Source: Saxidomus purpurata (Eukaryota; Mollusca; Bivalvia; Venerida; Veneridae). From it: 64,000 nt of DNA. Position numbers and translations under genes: made by a program. Each line of letters begins with the position of its first letter. Positions within the stretch are counted from its first letter, which is position 1. Below, in pieces: positions 39,801 to 54,800 of the stretch. The notes beneath the pieces are model-generated. The model saw only the letters and a program-made list of their open reading frames with translations, was not told where the DNA came from and searched no databases. The stretch lies in assembly GCA_022818135.1 (NCBI GenBank), contig JAFMSR010000009.1, positions 21,359,159 through 21,423,158 on the forward strand, read 5' to 3'.

Positions 39801-42800
39801 CTTTATACCACCTAAAAAGAAGCAACAGTTTCTGTTTATAAAGTATTATAGCTACGCTGTCAATCTTATTATAGCCATAGTTGTAGTTTAATGACCACAA
39901 AACGCTAATTTTCATCAGATTTAACCAGTTCCTTCCATTACAGTTTTGCATAGAATAACAACATATTGATAATTTGAATAAATATCACTAAATCTCCTTA
40001 ATCTCTGTCATAAGCACCATGATAAAAAGCAAAACATGCAAACCTTTGATTACTGCGCGTAACCATGTTACCAAATCTTCACATTTTACAAACGCTTCCA
40101 AGCACAACAATTTGTGTCTCGTGAAGTCGCAAATATTGCAACTTGCAATTAGTATATCCTCTTTGTTTGATGTGAGAGTAAGGTTCCTAACTGATCTCTG
40201 ATGAGAAAAGAAGACAACTATACATATAGGACCATTTTCTCCGTACATAATAACAATATTTAGATTATATGTTACTGAATAGAAGGTTTATACTAAACAG
40301 AAATTAATATATACAAGACGGTGAAATCGACTATTTCCTATTTGTAAAAATCGGTTTTATTGTACGTGTATCGATTTTAAGTCTAATAAGCATTTGAATA
40401 TTCATATATTTATAACTTATAATTATATGTTTAGCTGTATCTCATAATACAACTTATTTCAATATCTCTATTAAGGTACATGTAGATTCACGTATCAGTG
40501 ACTATGTTTCTTATAGAAGTGGTAACACTAAACCACAATAAGCTTCCATTGATTATCTTTTATTTGAGGAGCTTGTTAAAGCTAAATTTTAATAATACTT
40601 ACCTTTTGAATATCTTGAACAGTGCTGAAATCTCCGGTAAAGTTGTAGACTTGCTGAATCCTGAGGAAGACAGATGCAAGTTCTGATACTAAAATGACCT
40701 GTCTACACTGTGTAAATTGCTTTAGCCGCTCATGCAAAACACTTTCCTCCGAATAACAGCAAATAACTTTGAGTTCAAAGAATATTGCGTCATAATTCTC
40801 CTCAAAAATCTGCCCAATGAAGGCTTCCATGTCATTGTATGAAATCTCGCCAGATGAAATTTGTTCCGCCACATCTTGTAATCTGAAGAGAACCGTTTAT
40901 TATTTCATGCAATGACACAAAAACACGAAGCATTTTTCAGTGTAAATTATAAAATAGTTCACCCTTATTTGATGTTAAAGTTGTAATTTGTTCGACTTTT
41001 GTATTATTTTTTGTGTAAAGTGATATCGTTTGAAGTTATACAAAAAGGAATTACAAATTGAACAAGCGTCCTTCAGCGTGTAGCGTAGACCTACTAACAC
41101 ATTTTCTTCTGCATTATTTTGAAAAGTAATTAAACTGTCACATACAATATATTCTCCTACTAATGTATTTTAACACACACTGGGAATTAGGTCGCTAAAT
41201 CAATTAATTTGATTATGGCACTGAATAAATGCTGCGAAAATGGGTAATATGACGTTCGTACATGTAATTACACATGACGGCCACAATTTTTTCATACCAC
41301 TTACAATGCAACGTCACACATGAACATGTTTTGAACCAAACATTTGAAATAAACACACTATTTAAAGTCACTTGATGATAATGTTTTATATAAAACACTT
41401 AACAACTTTTCTAACGCTACCAGTAGCCTTTTCGCTATAACTTTAAAACTACACAAGAAAATGAGATTAAATTTTAAGGGTAGTTGAATTGAAATAAAAG
41501 ACATTGTTAGGTGCAAGATTTAATAAAACGTTATTCAAGAAGTTGTAGATTTTTAAATTTATTTGATGCAACCCACGTTATTCAAATTCGAAAAGTAAGC
41601 AAATTAATTCAATTGATAAAAGCTAGAAAGTTAACCTCCACTACTTTACTTTAAAGTTACTAAGATTATAACCAATACAACATTCATTGAATTTAAAAGG
41701 TAGGTATGTTTTATATTCATTTTTATGATAATTAACTAAATGCCCTTCAAAAATCATGACAAATTGTAAAACTATTGGTAGAATGGTCACCATGCTTGCA
41801 GCTAGAGAGGCAGTTGTGTGACATGCGCTGATTCTGACTCAAGCACATGTCCTAATTCATCCATAAATTTAATGGAGAATGCAAATGGAATTAAAAATTA
41901 TTTCATGTAACTTTCAAGATTAAAATGTTTATAAATTCTAACACCAGCAGTTCTAGTGTTCACCGATATCCACGTGCCACATTTTGAAAGAATCCCCGCC
42001 AAATGACGTATTATGAAATTATCACTCCAGGTTTTATTGTTTATTTCACCATGCAGATTGCCAATCAGGTGAAAATTATGAAATATTCCTTTTTATTGCA
42101 AAACGGTGATAACTTTTTAAGTTCATTGGTATTAAAAATAATAGTCTTAAGAATTTGATAGAATTATACAAACAAAACGTATTTGTCGCGTTCTTACACA
42201 TTTTAATTATAATTGGCAAAATTTGCAAATTAGAAAAAAAAGGTTGTATCACTTAATTGATAAAATCTTAAACTTGCAGAATATTTTCTTTTTGTTAACT
42301 TTAAATCAAACAATGTCTTATACATTACTCTAATTTCACCTCATTAAGTTGTGTAGTTTTAAAGTTCTTGCGAAAAGGCTACTGGTAGCGTTGGAAAAGT
42401 TGTTAAGTGTATATTGATATATTCTACATACAAATAACGAAAATATTGCGTTTTTTAAATCGACAATCAGCTTCTACATGAATCAATATCGTTTTAAAAT
42501 AGTTAGTTGACATTCATATATTTAGTCTGTTTTGTTTTGTTTCTTAAAAATAAGCAAGTTAAATAATCAATATTGTCTTCATTAGATACAAACAATGTAA
42601 CTACATGTACCTCTGGTATAATATTTATTCACTATTTTATAAAATCAGTCAAATTCAAGGGAATAGTAGTGAAAGAAAACCTCTGTTAATAAGAAATCTT
42701 TAAAAAAAAAGTTCTACACCAATTTATACTTTATCTTGCTGAAAAATGTAATCTTAGTAGTATCAGATAATTTTTCTGCTTCTATATGATGAATTTTGTT

Positions 42801-45800
42801 TAAACCTCAAAAGAGAGAAAAAATATATCGTTTTAAAAGTTGTTACATTTTAGCATTTAAAGGCTATTCAGAGACCAAACTCATACAGAGGGGGTACTCT
42901 TCTACGTAACAGAACAAACGAGAGCTAAATTTGGGAACATTATAGTAATTAATACAAATTTCACCATTTAAGTAACTCTGAATGAAAGGTATGTTTATGG
43001 TTACCTTTGCCATGCTGGCTGAAACACACTTTTGCAAACGTCATCAAGAGTGTGTGCCGATTTCTCAGACAATCCATCCGAAACATCTTTCCAAAGCCTC
43101 ATAAAGCAAACACTGTCTTTCAACAACTCAAGTCGTGATATCATATCAATCACATTATCGCTCAAATCCGTAGCGACTATCTGAATCTCATGACTGCTCT
43201 GAACCGACTTAATTGATAAGTCTCTTACTTTCACCAACTCGTTTAACGCGCTGTTATCAACGTCTCGTCTTAATATAGCATCCACAGCTCCTGTATCGAC
43301 CTTCACTGAAATATAATTTTATTGTGTGTAATGTTGAGGTATAAAAGTATTGGAGACACGTAAGTGCTTTTCGTAATAACTTGCAAATAAAATACATACA
43401 TTTTACTTAGACTTTTACTACTTACATCATCAGCTCGATGCTATGTTTGTTAAATACATGTACATAACATTTTCCTATTCTTGAAAGGAAAAATTTGGTG
43501 TGGAAAATATCTTCCTTGAAACACTGAAATTTTATAAAATTTTCAACCCATTGATATATTTAAAATTATAATTCACGATGTGTTTGCTATTGAAATACAT
43601 TATCACACTTACCTTTTTTCAAATTCCTACAAAACCATTTAAGAGTTTTTAATATCGACTGTTTTTTACGGAAAGCGTCTAGTTCTTCAGTTCTAAATGC
43701 CAGTGTCTCCTTGGTTTTGGAAACATCGTGTCCTAGTATATGTGCAAGTGACATAAACACTTCTATGTGCTCAAGAACAATGTGTAGCTCTCTCACTGAT
43801 ATGGTTCCTTGCGTTAAAGCCTCCATGCAATAATCTATTGAAGCCTTAATGTGCATAATATTGTCATGACAGGCTTGTTTGAGTTCTCCTGCATTGCATC
43901 TTTGATCTGAAAGTAAACTGTAACCGTGTTCAAATCGTTTGAGAATCTTTTGTCAACAACAAAAACTAAATGTAGGAGCTTTTCACTTTATAATGTCGTA
44001 TTTGTCTTTATCATGTCCATTATTTAATATATATTATGTTTTATGTATCATGACTGCCTAAGAATTGGAAGTAAATGACTTCACCGCAATATTTTCACTT
44101 CTAATGCTTTAACTTTGATATTCACAATTGTCACAAAACGTACATACTGTATGATCCTGCATTCAATGTATCATTGTCCTAAGAACTTCTTATGAAGCAA
44201 TTAAGACCAGTGCAAGACATGAACCCTAATCGATATGTCTGCATATACACATGTAAAACTTTGATCTACGTGATTTTGTCTAAACTGTTCTATTGCAATT
44301 TAGATGATAGATAAACATCTTTGTGCACTATGTTTAGAGGTTTATGATTTTTAGGGATATGCATGAAAGGTCCTTTGTGGTCTACTACACATCTTAAGAA
44401 CTAACAACATACTGTCATCTAAGAAGTAAAATGTGTATATTCTCAAATTTTAACTAAGTTTGAAAAAACCTACACAAGACTTTCAAAAACTTGGGAAGAG
44501 CTTTCCAAGTAAGTATAGCCACAATACCAAAACCATCATAAGCTTTGGCAATGTTATCACATTCGTCTACAAACTTGTTCGACATAGTTTTCCACAGTCT
44601 TTTGTAAACTTCGATGTCCGATGTCGTATGCTGTATCTGAGAACTCGAGTTTTCCGTTAAAGCCTTAAAAAGAAGAATTGTATTCTAAAGACGATATCTA
44701 TATAGACGTAATTACGACATCAGAAGACCACAATTATCTATAAGAAACTTGCTTTCCCCAGGTTCATGGGTTTGTCACCGCGGATAGACGATGGGCGAGC
44801 ACTGGACAAATAAAAATGCACATTAATTTTGACTGTCCCTCGCTCATGCCGTATACTTAAGCAATTTAGAAATAATGTATAAAACACCATGGCAGTCTTG
44901 CTTATGGTTTGTCTTATATTTGTTTAACACATGACAAAGGCACAGCCTACAATACGAATATTGAAAATAAACTAACCCTATACACTGGCAGCTGTAAATT
45001 GTTTATCAATATCTAAGTTTTCAACCAACATTTAAATACTAAAATGTATATTGTGTATAAGCTCCAGTAAAACAAAGCATTTTATGCAATAAATTGCAAA
45101 TACAAGTAGTCTTTAAAATGTCTTACCAAGAGGATAAAGGACGACAACATATCCTGAAGCACAGGACTGAATGTGTCAATCCCTGAACAGTAGGCATCTA
45201 CTAGCCGGCTTTCGTATTGCCCAGCACGATATTTCTGTAAGGTATGAAATATGGGTTAGAATTGAAAATATTGATGAATGCATATGTCGCATTTTGAAGC
45301 AGAACTAAATAAATCAAAATGATCCCGACTTAACTAAAACGCTTCAGAAATTCTGCAAAACACGTATTTACACACTGATACTACTAGATGCCCATATTTA
45401 AACACATTATGAATGATTTGTCTATATCAATAAATTTCCACAACTATTTCTGATATATAGTATTAAAATTTCCTGTGCCGATCTCAGAAATATACATTCT
45501 GAGATAAAAAAATTTAAGGAATGTGAAAACATTTGGGCTACATTAGCAGTTTTTTATTTTCCTACATGTTGTACCTGTAAACCACATTTAATTTTGTCCG
45601 CTAGTGCTTCTTTTATCATCACCATCCATTCTCTTATCGTAGTAGTTTTCGGAATGTCACTTGGTGATAGGAACTTGTCCCAAACCTAAATAATCGGAAT
45701 GTAACATGATAACATAAGATGGTAGTTACGTGATATCCTAATTAGTCATATCTTTAACGTTATAACAGAAAAATATGTAAGGTCCCTTATAGTTGAAATT

Positions 45801-48800
45801 ACTGACATCTGATTACCCTTAAGTTGTGAACTGAGAGTACAAGCAGACGTACTTAAACTGAAATTCTTGAACAAAAATCCATTTTTGCTTAGGTCGAGTA
45901 GCGTATGAACCTACCTGCCGAAATGTCTTGTTACATTGACTATTTATCTTATTTTACCTCTAACAAGTCTTTCATTTTAAGACTCTTTTTATGTTCATGT
46001 ATGTTTATCCAATCGACTGCCAATTTGCTGAGATCAATCAGAGAGAATGCTTTTTGCAGAAGCTCAGCTGACAAAGATGTATCAACACCCAACTTGTCAA
46101 ACTTGGCGATGAACCATAGGAATATCCGTAAAGAAGACAAAACCGTTTTTCGTCCGCTTTGGTATGCTACTGCACATAGCAAATCAGAAGAAAGATGCAT
46201 GCCAATCCATGCATGTCGTTCATCTAATCTGTAAAAATATCAAATATATTTACATGTACAATTGAATGCTCATCATCATTTAGATTGTTTATAGTCCCGC
46301 CCAACCCTGAGAATTTTCCTCTGGTAAACTTGCCAACACCACGGTATGACTCCCATGCATACTGATACTGGTACCTAACACAATTTGAAAAGACATGGTG
46401 TTTGGTTTTACTTGACTGCAATACCAGGTCAGTTTTATCCAAATGATACGTTAACTAGCCAAATAATGTGTAAAATGTCAGTAGCCATTGATGGGTGTGC
46501 GAGCGTACAGTCAAGACACGCGTTGCCAGCGTAATTTGGTGCTTGAACAACTTTTCCTCGAGGTTTAATTATTTGGTGTTATAGCGCATAGTTAGAGAAG
46601 GAAGAGATGTTTTTGTTTAAAACCATAAAAGAAAGTTACTTGTAAAAGAGGGCCAAGTATTTAATGCGTAATTCAATATAACTTAGGCCATCCTTAAAAA
46701 ATTGTTTGTTTGCCCTAACGCGACCGACTGATGAAAATCCTCCCGACTGACTTTTTTTTTTGGATCTGAAAGCCCAAAAAAAATTTTTCTGCCGTCGAGA
46801 AAAACCGTTCCGTTTTTTGTCATTTTCCATCTTTCCGGTATTTCTTTTCTGTAGTTCTTTCGTAAGTAATACCAATCAGTTATCCTCGACTATGCTTGAC
46901 AGAACGTGCAGGGGTGTGGAAATCCTTTATTTTTCCACTTTTCGCGGACGAGTGAGATGTAAAAATTCACACTTGTCCGAGGTCAAAATTCACCTGTCCA
47001 GATTTCAACATTAAAACCAAATTATGTGAAACAAACAAGGACCAGGTTAAGATTTTTATTATATATGCTAATCAGTACATGTCTAGAGGATTCTGCAAAG
47101 CTCGGACTTCCGAGTGAGCTTGGGAGTGCCTGAAGTGACTTGGAGTACGGAGAAATATTACGGCACTTCGCGGGAGTGTATTTGCGACACTCCGAGTGGT
47201 TTTACACGTAAATTAACGGGTTTACGGGAAATAAAAATCAGATTTATTATATTCAGTAGAAATGTGTCCACACTGTTGTATGCATATTAATTCAAAAAGA
47301 TTTGGCGACCGACGTACATTTTGTAAAGCGTGTTCAATATATTTTATCACCAAAAATAAAACTTACTCATAACATTATTTATTCCAAACTATTATTTTTA
47401 TAATCCAAAATTATCAGACTATTGTCTAGAGCTACTTTTACATGTCTCGAACTGTCAAATATCTCGGTCTTTTTGATGCCACGTGCTTCTCGAAGATCAA
47501 AGAAAACTCACATGTACAATATAGCGTCGGCGATTGTTTTTTGATCTCGTGACACCTGCAGCTTTATCTTTTATGATGGAGGAGGTTGCAGTTAAAATAA
47601 TTTATTCGGCAAATGCTATTCATAAAAATAAATATTACTGGAAAAACGTTGACTTTGACAGTTGCTGAAACAATAAATGACAAAAACACGAACACGCTGG
47701 AACGCCGCGTTTTGTTTTATAAAGAACAGTTGAAGAACAGTGTTAATTGATAAATATTTGTTTGTATTCACAAATTGACAAACATTACTCAGTCAGTGGT
47801 GTCACATAGCTTGGATTTGCAAACAGTTTTGCGTCACCCTTTACGACAGGCCACATTTTCCACACCTACCGCTGGTGACAAATGCTAAGGGACCAATTAC
47901 AGCTTACTTTAAATGGAAATATATATTGTAAGTCAACATAAAGGTGATAAATAGTTTAGATTCAGATAAGAAATAACTCAATTCTTTTTGAAACAATAAA
48001 AAACATAACGCCGTGATAGTATACAGTAGCGGCGATTCTCAATGAAAATACGTCTGATTCGAACTTTGTAATTCAATGGATTTTGATTCAACAGGTCGCC
48101 TTTACAGGTGTATTAATGTTGGTTTTCATAAAACTGCAAACAAATCGGGCGGTTCCTGGCTGGATTACTTGGGACTGTCTTACATTATTCATTTCATTTT
48201 TCTCGAATTTTGACTTGTCCGCGGACAAGTTGGGCAGAAAAAACGCGTGTCGGACTAGGAATTCCGCACCCCTGACGTGTACGCTGAAGCTCACTCCGCA
48301 GGGAAATCGTACCAATAATCGTGTCAGAAATCTGACACGCTCGCATTTCAGTATTTCATAAGAAATGAATGAAAAGAATAAATAATTTTATTAATAAGAC
48401 TATAATCTTTTAATTTGCCAAATTTGAACATCGAATTGTATCTATTTAGCGTAAAGCAAAACGAAAGTTTCGAGCAGGTCAGAATTTTCACACATTGGTA
48501 GCCATATTTGGAAAAGGATATCTTCGGGAAATCACCGAAGATTCCGATTGCGGTCAGGATCAGGGAAAGTTTATTTATTTACATGACCACGTGCGTTTTG
48601 GCGCGAACACTTTCAGGTTATGTACCGCGTCGAAAATAAAGTGATTTTGTTTTCAAATTAAAAAACATAGTGGTAAATGCTATTTTATATTTACACTCGT
48701 CCTTTATATCATCTAACACTAATCAAAAGGAAACATCAAGCATTCTGAACTACATGAAAAATAAGTGCGATTGCGTCATACGAAAGTCCGTTGTAAATGT

Positions 48801-51800
48801 AAGCAAAATGATTCATTTTTGAAAAATCGATGTTTTTGTAAACAACATTGGTTGTAGAACATCGTAATTGGTTTGAAAATATGAATTAATAAATATATGA
48901 CCTAAACAGGACCATATTTCCCTACTCAACGTACATTAGATGAAAATTTGCATGCTCTGTTATTCTGGTAAGGATTTGTAGTAGTGCTGATCCAAAACTC
49001 TAAAGCTGCACCTGACGAAAAACAAAATATCAAAATAGCGGCATTTAGAGTTTTGGAAGCCAGAACTAAATGTTAAACCTGGCAATGTCAGACGAAAAAA
49101 TTCCACTCAATTTGATATTATCTGAACATTTTGTAAGTTCTCGCATAATTAAATTAAATTTTTACAGTGGTACAAATTAATTTTCCTATGTTGAAGTTCA
49201 AATTTTATAGATTTTTTATGTGAACCTGTTCCTAACCTGGCCACAGGTCCAAATACAAGGCTCACTCGGACACAGAGTTGCTTGACATTCTATAGTTTAA
49301 TAACTTCTTCAAATTTACGGTTTGAATGATTTTACAACACTATTAAAGCACTTCTGGAATGAGCCTTGTTAAGCACTTTGGGAGCCTGGCTTATGGCTAA
49401 AATGATAATGTGCAAACCACCACCCATGCAGATATGTTACAAAGCAGGTTAATAGCATTCTACAGTGGGGTGCTAATAGCCAATAGGTACATACAACAGA
49501 AGAAATAGAGAAATATTAAGACAAGAAAGGTGCAAATATTAAGTGTACAATATGTCAGCTATTAATCTAAGATACAACATACATGTCAATGTATGTACCG
49601 AGTTAATACAACATCTATAAAACATCTGAAAATCCCCCCCCAAAAAAAAAAAAAAAAAAAAAGACCTACCTACCTACCCACTGAAAAAATTCTGGGTCGC
49701 GTTAGGGCAAACAAACAATTTTTTAAGGATGGCCTTATTGAAAAATTTGAAGAGTAAAAATGTATGAAAACGAAATTACAGTAATATTCCAATTTTTTAA
49801 TGTTTTAGAGACGGATCCAAAGTAGGTGGCCGTTTTCATTATGTATTTTTACATAATATGTGCTTTTCATCTTAAAACCTTCCTTATTTAATAGAAAAAT
49901 ATTTGTAACACATATGTCTTTCATTTAAATTTGTGATACTGAACATTTGACTCATATGCCAAAAAAGGAGCTATATGTGAAAAAAAAAGATTTTTGGCAA
50001 CTAAATGCTCGAAATTCTTTAAAGTCATAACGAGGGTTGCCCGCAAAACTGTTGTAACTACATTTTTTATCAAAAATGACATTGTTTAATTTTCTTATGT
50101 ATATTTTTTTTTTTTGAAACGCATAATATGATTTAATAGCCAGATTGATACCTTTTTTTCATGAAGTTATTTATTATTTGCATAAAGTTGTATCTCAGAT
50201 TGTCTGAAATGCTCACTGCAAGACTGTTGTAACTTGATTTATTGCTGTCTTGCAGAGAAATTTACATGAAAATAATTTGCAAAATAACTGCCAAACAGTG
50301 GTAACTGGAATTACTACAGTTTTGTATGATCAACTCTACAAGGTAGTGTACACTGCAAAACTGTTGTAACTCATTTTGCAGTGTTAAATATACATAGAAA
50401 ACAGGTATTGCTTTGCTGCAATATGATAGCAACTGAATTTATGTTGACAAAATACTGCTACAAATAAATAAATAAATCATCTTATGCTAAAATGGAAAGA
50501 GTACAAAAAAGTAGTTATAATCTGAAAATAGACTTTTTCAATGTGAATGCTTATAACCAGTACTTAAATTTATGAATCTAAATGAATTCAAAACCATTTC
50601 CTACTAATCAAAATTCAACTTGAAGCAGTCCATTTTTAAATTTTGATGGCATATCATAGGAATGATGTTACAAACTTTTAAGGAATTTGCAGATCAGCTT
50701 GAAAAGGATGGACATCACGATCATGACTAAAGTTAATGTGACAAAAACTTTGCCTTTGAACAGTAGTTAGACATTCTTAATGATAATTTGCATTTCTTAT
50801 GGTTAAAACAGTCCCCTACAGATTTCAGTGAACCTTTAATTTGCGATTCACTTTAGTTAAATAAAGAGGATTTTTTCTGAGTGTTATCTATGTTACCATT
50901 CTCTTCAATGACAAACAAAATTTCTGAGTGTAAAGTAAACCAGAAGTTTGTAAAGTAATTTTAGTCATCATCCTTTGATTTTACTTGTAAGACCACTCAT
51001 AGCATAATGCAAATTATTTATATATTTTTTTTATTTTCGTTTCCACTGCACTGTTTGTTTGTTTCTCTGCAATACATATAAAATTCTAACACAAAAAAAA
51101 TTCAAAAGGCCTAAAAATTGTTTCTTATCATATCACTTCCATCCGTAAAGACCCGTTAACCTAAAGATAAAAAAGTGATGGCATAGAACAAAGTATTGCG
51201 TGCTTTAATCAAGACACTGAAGGTTCAAACTCTGATATCTATCTATCTCTGAATACTGCCAACCTCTCTCGAGAAGGTGAGCTTCAACAGTACATATTTA
51301 ATGGAAATATTTTCTTTACATTGAATCTATTGTAACATTGATATTTCTTGTCAACAAGAATCACAATGGGAATCAGTGATGAAAAGTGTTGCCAATAGTT
51401 TTCCATATTAAAGATGACCTGAACTGAAAGTTTTTCACATGCATGATGGATTCCATAAAATTGAACACAAACAAATAAAATATTAGTAGCCCTTGCATCT
51501 TAAATGTACAAAACAATGTTTTGACAATGATCAATAGCCCTAACCAGAAATAAATATTCTTAATCACTTTTCAAAACTGATAATTGTTAAGAATACCATC
51601 TAACATTTGAATAATTGTGAAATATTTTGGTGTAATTTACAACAATTGTTAGAATACTTAGTCTTGTGATACAATGTCCTGATGTACTATACAGATGTTT
51701 TATGAGCTTTTCAGGCCCTATATTCATAATGCACAAATTCTCTTTAAAGTTCTAGGACCACAGTTACAATTAGTTTATATGTCCTGAAGGAAATTACCTT

Positions 51801-54800
51801 ACTTGTACCAAAAACATTCCCAACTATGCTTTTTAATTTAATAAGAATGTTAGAAATAGAGCGAGGTATTTGCAAAGAATAAGAAATGCTTTGTGGCAAC
51901 TCTTAGAGGTCTTTTTGCAAATTGTGATAGTTATTTTGAAGGGTAATATCACATTAACTGATCTAAGACCTAAGTTTATGCTGCATTTTTCCTTAGTCTA
52001 GAAAAGTGGCGTACGTAATGGCAATACAGTCTTCAAAGTAACCACCAAGGAGACCCTTGTTTTCAGTGAAATGTTAGACAAATTGCTAGCAAAGTCTGTT
52101 GCAGCAATACGCTTTTTGCAGAATTATCACCCTGCATAAATGAGATCATACTTCTAACTGAAATCAGATTCTTGATGATGGTGACAAATTATACACCAAA
52201 CTTTTCAGTCACATTAATGGTGACTATCTAACAATTGAAAACATCCCTTAAGGTTTCTTATTCTTGTGCCTGCTTGGAACATTGAAATAGCATAGAAATA
52301 GTCTTGAGGAACACTTCCTTTAGTTTCTGGAAACTGGCATTCCTTCGTTGAATACAGTTTATATGTTTTTTTAATTTTTGTCACATAAACAGCAAGCATT
52401 CTATATAATATTCATTTTTGTACTTGTTTGCTTGTTATGTAAAATTGAAGATAACAAGTAATGTGTAATATTTTTCGGTGAAGTATCATATTGAAATAGA
52501 AATAAACTGTATTCATTTAATGCATACAGAAATAATGAATTTGAAGACTATCCCCTTTTGCAATGTTTCTATGCGAGTTAAATATCTATTAATGTTACTG
52601 ATAGCAAAATATTAATCTCAGACATTACGTATGAATACCAGTAACTTCCTTGATCTGAAGGTACTGGGTATAAAAAATTGTGTTGTCAAATGTAAATTTT
52701 TCTAGTAAGTAAAACTTCTCATATACATAATGTAATTGTAACTTAAATTAATGTAAAAATCCAAAATCACCCAGGTATTGGTGAAAATAAGTGTTTTGGC
52801 TTGGTCATAGCCTTTAGCATTACATAACAGTTTGATTATCAATGTATTAATAATAATAACACAAAACATAAAATGGTTATTTTATATTGTATTGCTCTCT
52901 CAAAAAGTATATGTTTTAATGTTAGGTTTGTCTTAACTGGAAGTGTGGAAACTGTTTAACCTTGCTCTGTATACATGTATAATTCAGAAACTAAAAATAA
53001 AAAAAAAACATTTCAGGAACCTAAATATAACAGAGCTGACTATAAAACTAAGTTTAATGCATATATATTTTGTAAAATATCGTTCTGACCATTTGTTCAC
53101 CAGTTAATTACTCCAATAAATGATACAAAATCATCACCTTCCAATTTTCTTCAACTTGCAAAAGGCAGTAACTGTTGTACTTCGCATGTCTTACTATATT
53201 TTTACTGTTGAAAACTTCCTGCAAAAGAGTTGTAAGTCAAGTTACAACAGTTTTGCAGAAAGGTCGAATATCTATAGATGATCTAGATAATTCTGCAAAA
53301 GAGCAGTAAGTCTAGTTACAACTATATTGCAGTACAAATATACATGTTTAAATCTGAAATGTCCTGCAATACAGCGGTAAGTACAATCTTATTAAATAAA
53401 ACAAGTTATAACAAGTCTAGATAGAAAAATAGAAAATTGTTTTAAAAGTAATGTAATTTCAACACACATGTCCAAAGCATATTGCCAAAACATTGCTTTC
53501 TTTTAAAGAAAGAAGTTTTAAGCTTCTCCTGAAAAATTTATAAAAACACAGTTACAACAGTTTTGCGGGCAACCCTCGATATTTATTTTAGTAAAAATTA
53601 CTTTTAATAAGAGGTCAATGCTTTAATCTTCTATTTTTCATCATTTTTGTGTCAGTTTGTCAATGTTCGAGATACTGGTATGTACAAAATGTACCTCAAT
53701 ATGTACATGTATACATGATAATACCCGACAAACATAGATTTACAGAATTGCTTTGTTTATTAATTTTTAAGGGGTGTTGCTACTTCCGTTTTCAAATGCC
53801 CTGTGTGCTTAAATACACATGGCGAAAAGTTGCGTTCTTACAGAAATCGTTTGTACCATAGTCTGTTTCAGTGACTGATGAGCATTATTGAGACAAATAA
53901 ATTCAGTTCTAAATACAGATTTAACAAGAGCTGTCCCTCACAAGTGACGAATGCCCCCGAAAGAGGTGCCTCACAGTCTGTGTCCTCTCCATGTGCTCAA
54001 TAAATGTGCTATGTAATTTTAAAATCCTTCAATGCATGACAGAGTTACCATGCATACAGTTTTCCATTACTTTAAACACTAAGTGTGACCTTGACCTTTG
54101 AGGTAGAGACTTGGGTCTTGCACGCGACGCATCCGCTTGATGTGCTAGACATTTGTGCCAAGATTTTTTAAAATCCTTCAAAGCATGATAAAGTTATAGT
54201 CCGGACACAAATGTATGCATATATACAGGATTCCATTACCTATAAACTCTAAGTGTGACCTTGACCTTTGTGGTAGGGATATGGGTCTTGCACGCGACAC
54301 GTCGTCTTGATGTGCTAGACATTTGTGCCAAATTATTTTAAAATCCTTCAATGCATGACAAAGTTACAGTCCGGACACGAATGTGTGCATATATGCATAT
54401 ATGGAGGAATCCGTTACCTTCAAACTCTAAGTTTGACCTTGACCTTTGAGCCAGGGACGTGGGTCTTGCACGAGACACGTCGTCTTGATGTGCTTGACAT
54501 TTGTGCCAAGTTATTTTAAAATCCTTCAATGCATGACAAAGTTACAGTCCGGACACGAATGTGTGCATATATGCATATATAGAGGAATCCATTACCTTCA
54601 AACTCTAAGTATGACCTTGACCTTTGAGCTAGGGACGTGGGTCTTGTATGCGACACGTCGTCTTGATGTGCTAGACATTTGTGCCAAGTTATTTTAAAAT
54701 CCTTCAATGCATGACAAAGTTACAGTCCGGACACGAATGTGTGCATATATAGAGGATTCCATAACCTTCATACTCCAAGTGAGACCTTGACTTTTGAGGT

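Larger units (their letters stand above)
43307..45957. other. Introns 9-13, no mobile element recognised
   Basis: Short introns (270-570 bp) between exons 9 and 14, AT-rich, with no repeats defined. Confidence 0.5.

Noticed and set aside
46246..46375. Minus-strand ORF (YQYQYAWESYRGVGKF...) with an acceptor-like GTGTTAG next to exon 9
   Set aside because: It would leave an intron of under 20 bases before exon 9, its phase does not fit, and it matches no RNF213 segment. Possibly a repeat fragment.
49625..49662. C8-A21 homopolymer as a retroposon tail or assembly error
   Set aside because: It sits just inside the right end of the Harbinger-like element, and the left end has a corresponding but shorter T-run, so it is probably part of that element.
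54325..54707. Repeated near-identical ORFs on both strands
   Set aside because: They arise from the tandem units of the pearl array; the same peptides recur with each unit.
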